A stretch of 64,000 nt of DNA from Gymnopus androsaceus JB14 (Eukaryota > Basidiomycota > Agaricomycetes > Agaricales > Omphalotaceae), in NCBI GenBank assembly GCA_009733575.1, contig ML769388.1, forward strand, positions 746,646 through 810,645, in the 5' to 3' direction. The notes under the pieces are model-generated. The model saw only the letters and a program-made list of their open reading frames with translations, did not search any database and was not told where the DNA came from. Shown piece after piece: positions 9,840-22,186 of this stretch (its first letter is position 1; each line of letters opens with the position of its first letter). Made by a program: the position numbers and the translations under genes.

Positions 9840-12800
9840 TTATACAAGTCCCAGCACGACGGTCGCTCGCAAGCTCACTTCATGTCCCATCGGAAGTAAA
9901 TCATCATCCATCTCGATTAAAGCAGCTTCAAAGTCCCCATTCGCATTGCTCACTTTACGATTGGAACCCCCGTTGGGCCCACCTACCAATCCGCTACTCT
10001 TCCAACCCCAGCTTTGTCCAACTTTGAACACATCTGGGGCACTCCGGAACTGAGTTTGAGCACTGCCTGTAGGGCTTGCGCAAAGGACGGAAAAGTATAC
10101 AGAGACTACTGGGCGAGGATCAAGGTAGGGGTAGATCGGCTTGGATTGAGGAATCGCTTGGAAAGGCGGATTGGGTAAAGATGGCTCAGTTCTAGATGAT
10201 GAGGTTGATATTTGTGGTACTGTGGGAGTAACAGCGGAAGAAGGTGAGGACGGAGGGAGATAGACTCGGTCCCCCGACATACGGAGTGCTTGCAGAAGCA
10301 CCTGGGATTCCATATTCAATATCCCGCCTATTCGAGCCAGAGCTCTGGTGTCTGGTCCTTCCAAATGTTGGGAAAACACTCGGCAAGGAAGAGCTTAAAA
10401 GTCCACTTGATGCTGAGGGACTGGAGGGAGCAAGACTTCGCCAACCGCCCGAGCCACCAGGTGTACGCGGTCGAGAGTTAGAAGCTGACGGTGAAGAAGG
10501 GGAGCCAGGAGCCGTCACAGGACGTGCCGAGGGTGACGTCGTTGCAGAAGTGCTGTTACCTCGAAAACGGGAGCCCGGCGAAGTGATTAAAGGGGAGCGC
10601 AAAACGGTGACAGAAGTAGACGAAACCTGAGGTGCAGAGGCATACGGTGTAAGGGGCGAAAATGCAGGCCCTCTTGACGCTTGGTTGGGAGAGGAGGACG
10701 TAGTAGAAGATCTCGGCGCATTCTGCGTAGATGCCCTGGAATCATGAACTGGAGATGTGGGCGTTTGTGGTAAGAGGGGAAAAGGAGACACTAGATCTGG
10801 ATGACCAGCGAGTGTCAGCGAACGGATCCGGGGCACTGAAAGGGGTTAAGTTTTCGGTAGGAGATTGCCTTTGCAGATAGACACCCAGTTGATGATTTGG
10901 CAATAAGCCACTTCCTGGTGTACCCGCCCAAGCGCTCGTTTGAGCACCCCCAGGCGTCGTTGTGCCGGCCTTTTCCTTCCTTTTCACAATCTGAACATAG
11001 ACGTTCCACAAGCCTAAAAAGAGAATAATGTCTGAGAATGAGGCAACAAGTAAAGAGAAAAAAACGCACTTCCTGCAAACCACACTGTCCTTGAAGTTAG
11101 ACGCTCCTTCTCTTTTAGCATTTCCAGATTGAAGAACTCGATGTTAAAGCGGAGAGGAGGGTGTGGGGAAAGGAGTTGTGAGGGGGAAAGGTGAGATGAG
11201 TGGAGTGGAAACAGATTCTGTGGGACTAGGAGAGAATAGGGAGCAAACGAAAGACGGGATATCCGAATCTTTGGTCTGAATAGGATAATAAGAGTTTCCT
11301 AATAGCCCAAAAAAGCTATTTTCATTCGAAGTTTTGCCGCGAAACACTGTCTTCTCTGGTTCCTCCGTATGCTTTTCAGTAACGCTGCTATCAGGAAGCA
11401 CTGAAGTAGAGGCCCTTCCAATCATATCAGGCCTACTCAACCGCCCTTTACTGTGCTCTCCTCGGTATAGATAGCCTCCACCAAAGCTGTTTGCAAACAG
11501 CTCATCCATTGTGAGACCATTGTGGATATTCCCTTCTGTATTTGTAAACCCAGAAGAGGCAGTGACAGTGTCACCAATACGGAGAGATTCGTCGGTAGAG
11601 ATTGCAAAGTATGGTTTCATGTCATGGAGTGCACTACCTGTGAGAGATGATAATGTATCTGAAACGGTTTTTGCAAACCCTAGCTTCTCCCCAAACAATG
11701 GTATGTTCAGGCTCCTGCCTGAGATAGCAAAGCTCACTATCCCAGCCTCCCACGCCGCTTCCTGCAAAGTTCTTAGGTTAACATAAGGGAAGCCTGTGGA
11801 AGGTCGAGATATCATTAGAGATCTTGATAACGGTCTCGGTCGACTGTGAGAATTAGAAAAGAGTGAGCCATAACTTGGCCGTTCAATTTGAGAAATCTCC
11901 GCGTACCATGTTGCTGTAAAATATGCACGGTTTTAAAGAATGCATCCCATTGCGCATTCTCTTCCTCGCACTCTTTTTTCCAAACTTCTGACCAAAGTTT
12001 CCATCGACTTCCACAATCAATGTCTCGATCAGTGGCGGACCCTTCATCGATGGATTCATTGAGATCTACGATGTTCCTAGCACGCTCTTTACCCTTCCCT
12101 TCCCTTCGTTGGCTGACTTGCTCTACTAGAGTGTCCCAATGCTCATTGTCCTCCCGTTCTGCGTCCGCCGCCATCTGCTTCCTTCGCAGTTGCCTAATTT
12201 TGACCCTTACAGCCCTTCGTAATTCTACCACGCGTTTCGCAAATTCATACCTCTCTTCTTCAGGGTAGCTCGACAGCCCTTGAGTGGCTTTACTTGCATT
12301 GGGAGATGGCAGAGGCGATGTGGAAGAAGTGATCGGATGGGACGTGTAGAGTGACGGAGAAGGAACAAAAAATCCATCGCTAGAGATGAGGGCATGTATC
12401 CAGGCAGATGACAAACCCTCACGTCTTGTGTCCATTGCCGTCCCTGTGAACAACCTCGGTATCGACTTTTCCTTGGATGGAGTCCATTTCGGAGACCAGG
12501 CGGAGGACGACGTAGGAAGGCCAACAGTATTAGAACTCGTGGCCGACAACAACGGTAGCCCTTCCATTGCTCTCTGCTCCGCCTCGAAGGAGTCCAAGCT
12601 TGCATTTGCATCACTTAACCAATCCAATACCACCTTTTTCTCTTCTGCAAACATATCTCCTCCCCATTTCGCAAGCCAGCAAGCACACGCTTCTCCAATT
12701 TTATCGGAAACTGGCCCATAGTGGAATTTTGGTAGAACCGTTTCCTTACCGGACCTCCAATCTTTATTAGACTCCGTATGTGATACAGAAAGAACAAGGG

Positions 12801-13585
12801 ATTCGTCGCTAACGGAACTTGGAGAGCTCGGCGAGTACAGATCAGCTATGTCGTCGTTAGCTGTAGACGATTGAAAACTGGCAGTATCCGATTTGCCATC
12901 TTTCTCTTTCGAATTATGAGCTAACCCCTCCAGTCCGACTGCAGGTCGATCAGGATCTCCAACTTTGGTCTTTCCCAATGCAAAGTTTAGATATATCTCG
13001 ACAGTTCTCGGGCCTATCGTTCGTAGCACGGCTTCCATAAGCCTCTGCTGCAAGACTGCTAATTTCTAAAAACAGCGAAGTCGCAAGCAGACTGAGAAGG
13101 AATTCAGGTGCTGCAGGCTGGTGACCAGGGGGGTATAGAAGTGGAGAGGATAAGGAAAGAGGAGGCGCGCATGGATAGCCCGGGGTCATAGGACGCGTAG
13201 ATGTGGGTAAAATGGAAGGGTGAATGTATAATGGAGGTCCGCCGCCATATAATCGAGAAGTTGCTAGTCTATGTGTGGACTCTTTAGTTATATACTCAAA
13301 AATGGAATGGTAACATGGATCAACTCACTCAAAAGCAGCCCGAGTAACATTTCTGTCCTCCAGCACGACATCAAATACTTCTTCATTGAAGCTGGTCTTT
13401 CGCTTTAGCGAACTTTCTATAAACCCACCCGTGAACAAGTCTCTCCAGAATCCTGCTTGGATGAGTACGACTCTGTGTAGCTTGTAAACAGCATTAAATG
13501 CTCCTGAAATGCGTATGCAGACATCTGAAGTCTCGCCGGTCAGAAAGGAGTTGTATAGATGAGACTGGATATCAGAAGAGTTCAT
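9840..13585 (-). CDS. BTB/POZ-domain protein with an apparent frame break
   Basis: The gene begins at the ATG at 13585 with MNSSDIQSHLYNSFLTGETS and a BTB fold (AVYKLHRVVLIQAGFWRDLF), a dimerisation and cullin-adaptor module. After one intron it continues with SRLYGGGPPLYIHPSILPT and a helical BACK-like stretch (FLLSLLATSLFLEISSLAAEA). A long low-complexity middle follows, with a charged helix near 12190-12260. A second conserved region is FNIEFFNLEMLKEKERL, then TVWFAGS / LWNVYVQIVK / LGVYLQRQSP. The end is YLDPRPVVSVYF and SQSWGWKSS-like (GQSWGWKSSGL). This arrangement matches a fungal BTB family related to germ-cell-less. The frame changes by one base near 13045, inside conserved sequence, and a second unresolved frame change lies near 10840. 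Its partner and target are unknown. Confidence 0.7.
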
Positions 13586-13841
13586 GGATGGAAGACTCGT
13601 ATGCCATATACTGACGACGCCAAGCGGCCAAGGCGTAGGCCAAGGGTGATCGCCCTGGGCGCTTCAACGGAAAATCCAAAGATAAGATATCATAAGATAT
13701 CAGCGGGCGCTTCTTTCTAGACATTACTGTTCAAGTATATTAATTTTGTTACAACAATACATCCCAGTATGTATAAGTACTTCAACAGATTGAGAACTAT
13801 TAAAAAGAGAATGGTGCACTTTGATACAGTGAGCTAAAGTT

Positions 13842-14753
13842 CTAATCACAGAAAGTAATAGCAAGGTTAACCTATAAACTTCAGTGAGCAGAGTAAGATT
13901 AAGACATGAAAACAACCGTCACTTACATTGTCGACCTGACATGCAACTTGAACATCAGTGTTAGTGCTGGTGGTAAGGAAAGCATTCGAGCAGTCAGCGT
14001 TGTTACCTATTGATTTCGATGAGTAATAGTAGATGTATAGGGAATTTCAACGCACAATCAGCTCCGGCGCCGTCACAGCCGTTGTAGTATCTGTGGATTG
14101 GAGAGTGAGAGGACTGTTCATCTGAATTGCCGTTACTTTTCTTACCCGAATCCAGTGGTGACGGAGAAGGCGTGGCTAAAAATTGACGGGTAAGTATGAG
14201 GAGGAGTATAAGCAGGGCATAACGTACGGGGAAATCAAAGTGATGTCGGTGCTGGAGCCAGATCCCGGACTTGTTGGGTTGATAAGAGTGGTTTCAATCA
14301 TTGTGCAGCCTTCGCCGTTTGCACCACATCCAACGTCGAGATAACTAAACGTGGAACACCGTAAAACTTGAACGAGTGTCGTCAAAAAAAAAAAATGAGG
14401 ATACTCACGCGATGGCAGCCTCGAGAGGGCCTTGAGATTTATCAGTAAAGTGGCGAAGCGAAGTAGAAGGTATCCTCCACCGTTAGAAGTATAAGCTCCG
14501 CCATTCGAAAGAGTGACACCGTTCGCCTTCAAAGTAGGCTATTCGACCATGAGCAAGTTGATCGTCGCAGATAAATAAATGAGGAACTGACCACTCCCTT
14601 GCCACATCTACGAGGAAAAGGTTTAGAGTGGCAAACAGCATGAATGAGAGGCCCGACTCACAGGTTAGTAAAAGTCACAGTGTGCGACTCAGCTTGAGCA
14701 CCAGCAATGAATGCGGCACTGGCGACAAGAGCAGCGAGCTTGGAAGAGAACAT
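13842..14753 (-). CDS. Small secreted cysteine-rich protein (paralog of 56806-57784)
   Basis: The ATG at 14753 begins a clear signal peptide (MFSSKLAALVASAAFIAGAQA) followed by SHTVTFTN, the usual start of a secreted protein family common in Agaricomycetes, often annotated as glycopeptide. Later exons give GGAYTSNGGG, CGANGEGCTMIETTLINP, SSTDITLI, HAFSVTTGFG, YYNGCDGAGADC and DVQVACQVDN. The last exon, VNLAITFCD, ends at 13842. Cysteines occur in pairs, as expected for a disulfide-rich extracellular protein. At least six introns split it. A TATA box and three tandem 17-nt repeats lie just upstream. The biochemical function is not known; cell wall or surface association is inference. Confidence 0.8.
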
Positions 14754-14823
14754 AGCAAAGAGGTAAGGAGGAAAGCAAACGGGGAATGGTCGAAGGCCTG
14801 TCTTTTCCTGGAATCCATTGAGG

Positions 14824-14880
14824 CTTTTATACCTTTTTCTGTCAGGCTACCTTTTCCTGTCAAGCTACCTTTTTCTGTCA
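14824..14880 (-). promoter_or_regulatory. TATA box and three tandem ~17-nt repeats upstream of the secreted-protein gene
   Basis: On the minus strand a GGTATAAAAG TATA box lies at 14824-14833, about 70 bp before the start codon. Directly upstream of it are three imperfect copies of TGACAGAAAAAGGTA with a period of about 17 nt (roughly 14829-14845, 14847-14862, 14863-14880). Such arrays often bind a transcription factor cooperatively; which one is unknown. Confidence 0.65.
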
Positions 14881-15838
14881 GACTGCAACAGTGCAACAAC
14901 CGAGGTCCCATTGCCAATATTATACACGGGCGAATATGTTGAACGATTATGCAACATACTCGAATGTGAATGGGACAAACCTGACGACTCTATATCATGG
15001 TTGTGATTTTCGAAAAACACCACATGTGTGTTCCAAATCACAATATACAGATTCCGTCGAACTTGTTCAAGCTCGCAACTCGAATATATAACCTGTGTCT
15101 CCTGTGTTTCGAGCTGGACGTAGGCAGTGACATATGCCTACGATCAACTTCGGAATCATCTGCTTCACAGATGAGGCTAGCAAGGCTAAGCATGACCAAG
15201 GATTAGTATTCACCAAACTGCTCAAATGAATTGCTTGGTTTCTGTCTCATACTCTAGAGCATATTTCAGCTTGAGAAGAACTCAAGACCGCTCAACTGCA
15301 TAGGAAATTGATTTCGGAATTGAAGATGGAGGACCGATGCATAGATGAGGTCGTGCGGCGCGCTGTCCTGGGTAACAGAATATCCCTGATTTCGCTATAC
15401 ATAATCAGCACGAGTTAAGGACTCTGACCAGGGCTCTCACATAAGGCGTACTATTCTTGGATTGAGCTTGACCTGACATATATCGAGATAATTCGAAACG
15501 AGCGACAGAGCTCTTGCTAGAGGTGTCTAATTACGATTCGATGGGCCAGGGGAACGTTTGAAGATGACTCTGAGCGTGGATTGAGCGTGGGTGGTCGGAG
15601 AACAATGAGCCATCATTGCTCATTGTGCGTGACTGCGTCTACGCTATCACTTCTTTCTCAACCACCCTCATTCAAATTAAGCTCCATTTACTTGATACGA
15701 TATCTAAAGATATTCTCAAATTCTCTACACAAAAACTGTCGCATACATTGGACTCTAATTTGAACTGGTTTCTCCTCCAGTGCGGTTTATTTTGCGAGCA
15801 CTTTGAAAATCATTTCATTAATCTCTTTTTTTGCAGAT
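14881..15838. other. Intergenic region between secreted protein and DCP1
   Basis: No gene recognised. The right end (about 15640-15838) is pyrimidine-rich and ends in TTTTTTTGCAG two bases before the DCP1 ATG, which suggests a 5'-UTR intron or an acceptor there. Confidence 0.4.
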
Positions 15839-18800
15839 ATGCCACCCAATTCAACAATCCGAACACGGAATCGCTCATCCTCAGGAGCTGCTTACACTCA
15901 GGATGTTTCTCGAAATAATAGGAATCAACATACTCCCCTAGTTAACCATGCTTCTGCAATGAATACTCCCCCAATACGGCCTGCTTCAGTCGCCCAGAGC
16001 GGATCAGATTTGGGGATGACTGCAGCTTCACGTTACGCTCACAATCTCAAAGTCCTCCGACGTCGTGACCCGTCCATTCTTCGCATATTTGACCAATTCT
16101 CTCATGTATGCGTTTACCATCACAATGGTGACCATTGGGAGAAAAAGGGTTTTGAAGGATCCATGTTTCTCTATGAGCGAGCCGACTATCCACCCTATGG
16201 GTTTTATATTCTCAATCGTATGGGTATGGATGACTACATACAGCGACTATGGCCCGAGGATAATGTTGGAGTTCACGGAAACTATCTCATGTTGAGGACT
16301 TGGCCCGATTGGAGTCGAAAAAGGGTCAGTGTCATTGAAGCTACAGTCGGCGGACAGAGAGACCCATTCGACATGAAATACAAATGGGATGGGCAGAACC
16401 CTCCGAGTGAGGACAAGGCTACCTCACAGACAATAGGGTTATGGATGTTTGCTACGGATTCAAGAGAGCCAATGATCGATGTTATGAGACGGTTCGTACA
16501 GAACTTTGTAAACTATGTTTCATCGGTCTAAATTGTTTACAGGCTACATTCCTTTATTAAGGAAAACTTGCCCTACCCAGAAGAATTTCGTTATGGGCCA
16601 GATAAACCCCCACCGCCTAATCCACACGCATCTTCAGCGAACGGGGCGTTAAATCGTGCTCCTTCTGCAGCATCAACCGGAAGCGGAGTTAGTGCAGCAA
16701 GCTCCTCTCACACAGGCAGTGTTAGCTCCAGCTCCCAGCCGCGTTCACAACGACATTCCCCGAACGTGGGGTATGCCAACCCTCTACTTTACCAAATCAC
16801 TGATTCGTCGTCGACGGCATCCGCGAACCAGAAGCCTTTGGAGCCAGTCAATGAAACACCCAAAGCTAAAGGAAAGCCGAAAAAACGTAAAGTGAAGGGA
16901 GGGTCTGTTCTCACAGAAAGTGGGGAAGCCACACCGATGGCAAACAGTTCGAACCAAATGTCTGATTTGGATGCGTTGTTTGCCAAACTGGCGAAGCCAG
17001 CAAATTCCATGGACACAGAGTCTGGATCGGTACTTGGACAGCGTCCTTCATTAATAGAGACGCTCATGGGTAGTGATACCTCTTCATCATCAACCGTGGT
17101 TCCTTCTACAGTGACTACCTCTCATCATCTATCTCTCCCTCAATCTCTGTCCGCTGCCAACAATGTTACTCTCGAAAGCCTCTTTGCTTCCGCTCGGGAT
17201 TCAGCCCCTCCTTCCAAGGGCAGCGAGATCCGCGTTGAACCGAATTCGAGGAGGTCAAAACGGGGTCATGAACATTTGAAGGATAATCCTGTCTCATCGA
17301 GAAGAGTCGAAAATCTGGCAGGATTCAGTGCCGCTACAGCCACAAACAGCACGGGACTGGCGCTTTTGAATGATATTTTCGCCTCAGCTTCGTCTATCGC
17401 CCCGCCCGCAGAGATCGAAGACCTAATCGACGATCCGCTTTTCACAAACACGCCAGCAGACACAGACGGACCAGAAACCATCGAAATACACTCTCCTCGT
17501 CCTCACGCCCCCTTGAGCTTGGCATCCATGTTTGACGCAGCTGCTGCAGATGCATCACCTTGTCCAATCCGCCGTTTCAGGTCTTGGATTAGACAGAATT
17601 GAGCCAGCCATAAGGCGCCAGCACCCGATCATGTTGACGCAGCAAGTGATGGACACTCTACTAAGAAACGGTGGATCAATGGATTTGGAATATCCAGAGG
17701 ACGCATCACCTATACTGGACAATGCTCAAAGGTTGAACGGACATGACATCATATCGAAGGCGACTTCACAAGGCGCGCGCGCAAGCGATGTGGAACCGGA
17801 GGAAGTGAGAAGAACATTGCTGGATATGATTGGCTTGGGGCCGCGAGCACAATCTCGCACTCATTCTTACTCGGAGGACAGTGGAGATATAACACCGCGT
17901 GTTGCACCCAGTGATGTCCCACTCGAAACCAACTCTCTTCATCTTCATACATCGGGAGAATCATTGATTTCCTCCAACCACCATACGCAGGTTACCGATG
18001 GAAATGATGACGAAGACGAAGAAGAAGAGGCCATTCTAGAGCTGGACTTTTCCGATACCCGAGCCCTCTCTGATCTCCGCGTCTTTGAAAACAAGGAGAG
18101 AGCACTTCGCGAGCAGCGGAAGACAGCCAGTAGGTCAGCTACTCCCGCAGTGCAAACGCTTGTCAGTTCTGTCGCAAAAAACGTTGTTCAACCTATGGAT
18201 GCCGAACAAGAGACGTGTGCTGGTTACGACACCTCCCCCTACCGTTTTGCAGGCGCAATCCATCAACGTCCCCGTGACGAATCCAGCTACTCGCCCCGCC
18301 ATGCCTTCAAAGAGGTCCGCCACTGCCGTCTCTCGACCCACTACGCCTGCTGCTCAAATCTCCCCCAGTGCCTCAGGGACGCCGACTGGCACTCCATCTT
18401 CAACAAAGAAGAAGACTCGTCGGGGCCGGGGAAAAGGAAGGGACAAAGATAGAGGAGAAAGTAAAGAAGGTTCTCCAGCTCCTGATGTCCACAGTCACAA
18501 GTGCTGGCCACGTTATTGCCCCTAGCGTGAGTAGCATTCCCGCTGTTGGAGATGTTTTTGCAGCACCTGGTGATATCGGAACTCTTGTCGCAGACGCCAT
18601 GGTCAAAATAAATGGTAGGGTGTGCGAGACCTCTCCTTCAGACGACAGCCCCGTCGATGATGAGTCGACAAGAATACTGAAAGACAACCCGGAGGTGCCA
18701 TCTGCGCAGATAAAAGAGTGTTTGTCGTCTGCGCTTTCGCGAAGAACCTTCAAGGTGAACAGTAAAGAGGATCTGGTGGACCTTGCTGTGAAGTTGCTTC

Positions 18801-18954
18801 AGGTATGTTTGTTTGTCCGTCACTTATCGAAACGCATGTTGAGGTTTCTTCCTAGACGGATAATACTTTCGTGGACAACCTGTGGCATGCCTGGGAAGCG
18901 AAGAGGCAAGTCGCTGCCGAGGCGAACCTCTCAGATTCACCTCCTGTGCTATGA
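15839..18954 (+). CDS. DCP1: mRNA-decapping enzyme subunit DCP1 (long fungal form)
   Basis: Dcp1 activates the Dcp2 decapping nuclease in cytoplasmic P-bodies. The N-terminal EVH1-like domain is complete in the first exon: YAHNLKVLRRRDPSI, FDQFSHVCVYHHNGDHWEKKG, PYGFYILNRMGMDDYIQ and VHGNYLMLRTWPDW. After an intron at about 16495-16541 it continues with FIKENLPYPEEF. A long Ser/Pro-rich, probably disordered region follows, as in other basidiomycete Dcp1 proteins. The C-terminus reads SKEDLVDLAVKLLQ / TDNTFVDNLWHAWE, matching the Dcp1 trimerisation domain. The stop is TGA at 18952-18954. A 46-nt intron near 17563-17608 restores frame. Two further frame changes near 18200 and 18490 need either very short or atypical introns, or reflect base errors. 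Confidence 0.88.
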
Positions 18955-19460
18955 TGGCCTCTGTGTCTTCATCGATTGACGATCGATATTCATCTTCATC
19001 CGCATTGCAAACGAACGCATCATCAACGATGCAAACGGTGGCACAGCCGGAACTTCATGAAGCCAGTCCCAGTTCGCCCTCCGCACTTTACCAAACAGTC
19101 AACCGGAGCGCGCCTGCGCTTTTACCGACTCTAGATGCACATGTTGTCGACCCCAAGGATGCACCAAAGTTCGAGGAGGAGAAGTCAAGCGCACCCAGCC
19201 GTCCCCCGTCCGCCGGGAAGCAGGCAGACGTGGAAACTGTTGACCCTGGATGTACAGATGGTGCTAGTTTAACTATCCCGCCTATGGTCAGGGATGTAGC
19301 GTCCGTAGAAGCTGAGAGAGGCGACCTAGATACGAGTGCTGAAGTGGGTCCAGAGAAGCAATTACCGGATACAGTGGATTTTGGAGTAGAGGAGGAGAAC
19401 AACGTCGTCGAGAATTTGCTTAGTTTGATCAAGGGAAGGTGGCTTCATTTACAGGACTGA
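18951..19460 (+). CDS. Uncharacterised low-complexity ORF overlapping the DCP1 stop
   Basis: An open frame of 169 codons starts at an ATG that overlaps the DCP1 stop as ATGA. Composition is Ser/Pro/Glu-rich, with VENLLSLIKGRWLHLQD at the end. No domain is recognised. It could be a separate small gene, an alternative C-terminus of DCP1 reached by splicing, or a chance open frame. DCP1 already has its expected trimerisation domain at the end, so a fused tail would be unusual. Confidence 0.3.
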   Translation: MMASVSSSIDDRYSSSSALQTNASSTMQTVAQPELHEASPSSPSALYQTVNRSAPALLPTLDAHVVDPKDAPKFEEEKSSAPSRPPSAGKQADVETVDPGCTDGASLTIPPMVRDVASVEAERGDLDTSAEVGPEKQLPDTVDFGVEEENNVVENLLSLIKGRWLHLQD

Positions 19461-19768
19461 ATTTGAACTTGTTTTTGCATTCATCAGGAATTTTGTGTCC
19501 GCTGTGCTTTGTATATCGCTATCTAGCTACAGTATGTATCGTCTCCCAATATCTCCTTGCATTCAGATAGTTGTATACCTTCATTTGTATACTAGTTCAC
19601 GTTTCTACTTATCATTTGTCAAGTCTAGACTTTTCGTTGATTCTACTTGACACGAACTCGCGTGGCTCCACCTTATCAGAGAAGCCGATACTTCTTATCG
19701 GTACCCATACTATAATGATATAAAGAGGAAGGTATCCCGTAATATATTCTTTCCTGTCTCCTGCCACA
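19461..19768. promoter_or_regulatory. Upstream region of the permease gene
   Basis: About 300 bp without an ORF. A TATAATGATATAAAGAG motif at about 19710-19725 lies roughly 50 bp before the permease start codon and may serve as its TATA element. Confidence 0.4.
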
Positions 19769-22186
19769 ATGGATTGGTTAAAGCTCTCAACTTGGGAGTT
19801 GAAGCCTGAAAAATCGACTTTTGCCCCGACTTCACGATGGAGTAACAAGGACATGGACCCTGTCCCGGTGCATTTGAGGACCTGGAATACATGGAACTAT
19901 GTCGCATATTGGGTGAGAAATATCTTATCATTTCTTTTGTCGCGACTCTAATGCAAATCATTAGATATCCGATTCAGCCAATATTCCTGCAAGTGCCGCG
20001 ACACAGAGTAAATGAGACGACTTTGACTGACTCTAGCTACTAGGCTTGGGAACTGGCGTCATCTATGTTGGCAATCGGATTAAATTGGTTAGCTGCGCGC
20101 TCTGTCGTTCTTCGTGGAATTTATATCTCTACAGGCGCCAAGCTCTGGCTGCTATCGCGACTGGACATGCAATCATTGCTGTGGTTATGGTCTTGAACGG
20201 GACTGTTGGTGCTCGCCTACACGTCGTACGTGTCCCTGGGTTGACTGCGCTATTCAGAACATTAATTTATAGATATGTATATCTCAGGGATTTCCTGTCT
20301 TGAACCGGTCGAGTTTTGGATTCTGGCTCAGCTACTTTCCCGTCATAAGTCGTGTTGTTCTTTCTCTTTTCTGGTTCAGCATCCAGGCGAGCTTATATTC
20401 TTTCCCAAGTACGATTAGCTACTAATGGTATCTTTCCTAGACATACACAGGCTCTGAATGTGTAAATCAAATGATTCAAGCCATCTGGCCTTCAGCTGCT
20501 CGTATTCCAAACCATCTTTCGCCTAGTTCTGGAATTACTACAAGCGGTATACTCTCCTTGATGCATTGCAGAGGTTTGCGGACCTAAATTCTTCCATACA
20601 GGCATGATGTGTTATTTCATCTATTGGCTGATACAATTCCCAATCATGTTGATTTCCCCTCAAAAAATCCGATACTTCTTGTGAGTCTGTGTTGCGCTGG
20701 AGATTTGTTTATTCCTCAAATCACCGTTAGCGTTGTAAAGGCTGCTATCGTACCAGCGGCCTGGATCACGATACTTATCTATATGATGGTTAAAGCTCCA
20801 CCCAGCGTCTCGCTCAAGAATCAGCACAGTTCTGCAAGCGGCAGTGTCCTTGCCTGGGCTTGGTTGTCATCCATGAATAGGTTGGAAAACATTTTCAACA
20901 CCAGAACTGCTTCAACTAACCAAGCCATTACAGTGCTCTGGGAAATTACGCCACTCTTGCTGTCAATATACCCGATTTCACGGTTTGTCTTGGTTCCTCT
21001 TTGTCATTTTTATGTGCTGATGATATATTGTAGCGATATGCCAAGCATGAGCGAGCGTAGGGTCCCCCCATTTGTTGTTTGCTCGCACTATGCTCATAAC
21101 TATCTAGGCAATACATACAAGCCATCTTGATTCCGACGTTATTCACGCTTACAGGTTTCGTAGGTGAGTCGCAAATACTGATTTTGAACGTTTAAACTCA
21201 TGGATTTTTCCACTAAAGGAATCGCGGTTACTTCCGCTGGGCAAGTGTTGTACGGTGCAACGCTGTGGGATGTGAGTCGGCTGAAGATTTTCGTTGCTTT
21301 CCGTCTCATTTCTTCACAGCCAACTACGCTTATTGCCCACTGGGCGCGCGCACCGAAATTCTTTGCTGCTTTATCATTTTGTATCGCAACGCTTGGCACA
21401 AATATCAGTGCCAATAGTTTGAGCGCCGCTAACGATATGATGGTCCTATTCCCAAGATTTATCAACATTCGTCGGGGACAAATTCTATGTTCTATCCTCG
21501 GTGGATGGGCCCTTGCGCCATGGGAGATTCTAAGCTCTGCGCCTGGATTCCTGAACTTTATGAGTGGCTATACCATCTTCCTGGGGCCATTTGCAGGAAT
21601 GTGAGTAGTGATTATCTCTCTGAAAAGGTGAATCTAAGTTAAAAATCTCAGAATGGTAGCAGATGTAAGACAGATCATTGACTAAACAGGTCATTAAGCT
21701 GATTTTCTGTCTCTTCTCGCAGTATTGGCTGGTACATAAATGCAAGGTTGATGTACCTGCCATGTATGACCCCAATGGACGCTATCGGTACTGGAACGGA
21801 ATCGTGAGTCTCCTCATCAACCTGCTTTGTTTCATGGCGCTCACTAAACTCACCAGAATTGGCGTGCTGCAGTGGCCCTTGCATTCTCTGTAATTCCTAG
21901 TATTCCAGGCCTCATCAGCAGTATCAATTCCAAAATTCAAGTCGGGAATGACATACACCTCTTCGATATTGCATGGCTTTACGGGGTAAGCGTTCAGTCC
22001 GTTGAATTCTCGAACCATTCGCTGACCAGAGATTTGCAGTTCTTTGTAGCCGGCTTCTTTCACTGGTCGCTATCGACGCTGTTCCCTGCGCATGAGACTT
22101 ATATGGATGCTGCAGTAATCGACGTGATTGAGAGCAAAAATGATATCGATTCCCATTCGCGCTCGTCTGATGAAAAAAGGGTGTAG
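19769..22186 (+). CDS. NCS1-family nucleobase/allantoin permease
   Basis: An integral plasma membrane transporter for uracil, allantoin or a related nitrogen compound, by similarity to fungal Fur4/Dal4-type carriers. The N-terminus has WSNKDMDPVPVHLRTWNTWN, a hallmark of the family. Later exons show QALAAIATGHAIIAVVMVLNG, GARLHV, NRSSFGFW-like sequence, SGMMCYF, VPAAWITILIYMMVKAPPSV, GIAVTSAGQVLYGATLWD, LGTNISANSLSAANDM, GWALAPWEIL, FMSGYTIFLGPFAG and YWLVHKCKVDVPAMYDPNGR. About 12 hydrophobic segments can be traced over many exons. Stop TAG is at 22184-22186. The substrate cannot be set from the sequence alone. Nothing in the neighbouring genes suggests a purine or pyrimidine degradation cluster. 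Confidence 0.9.
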
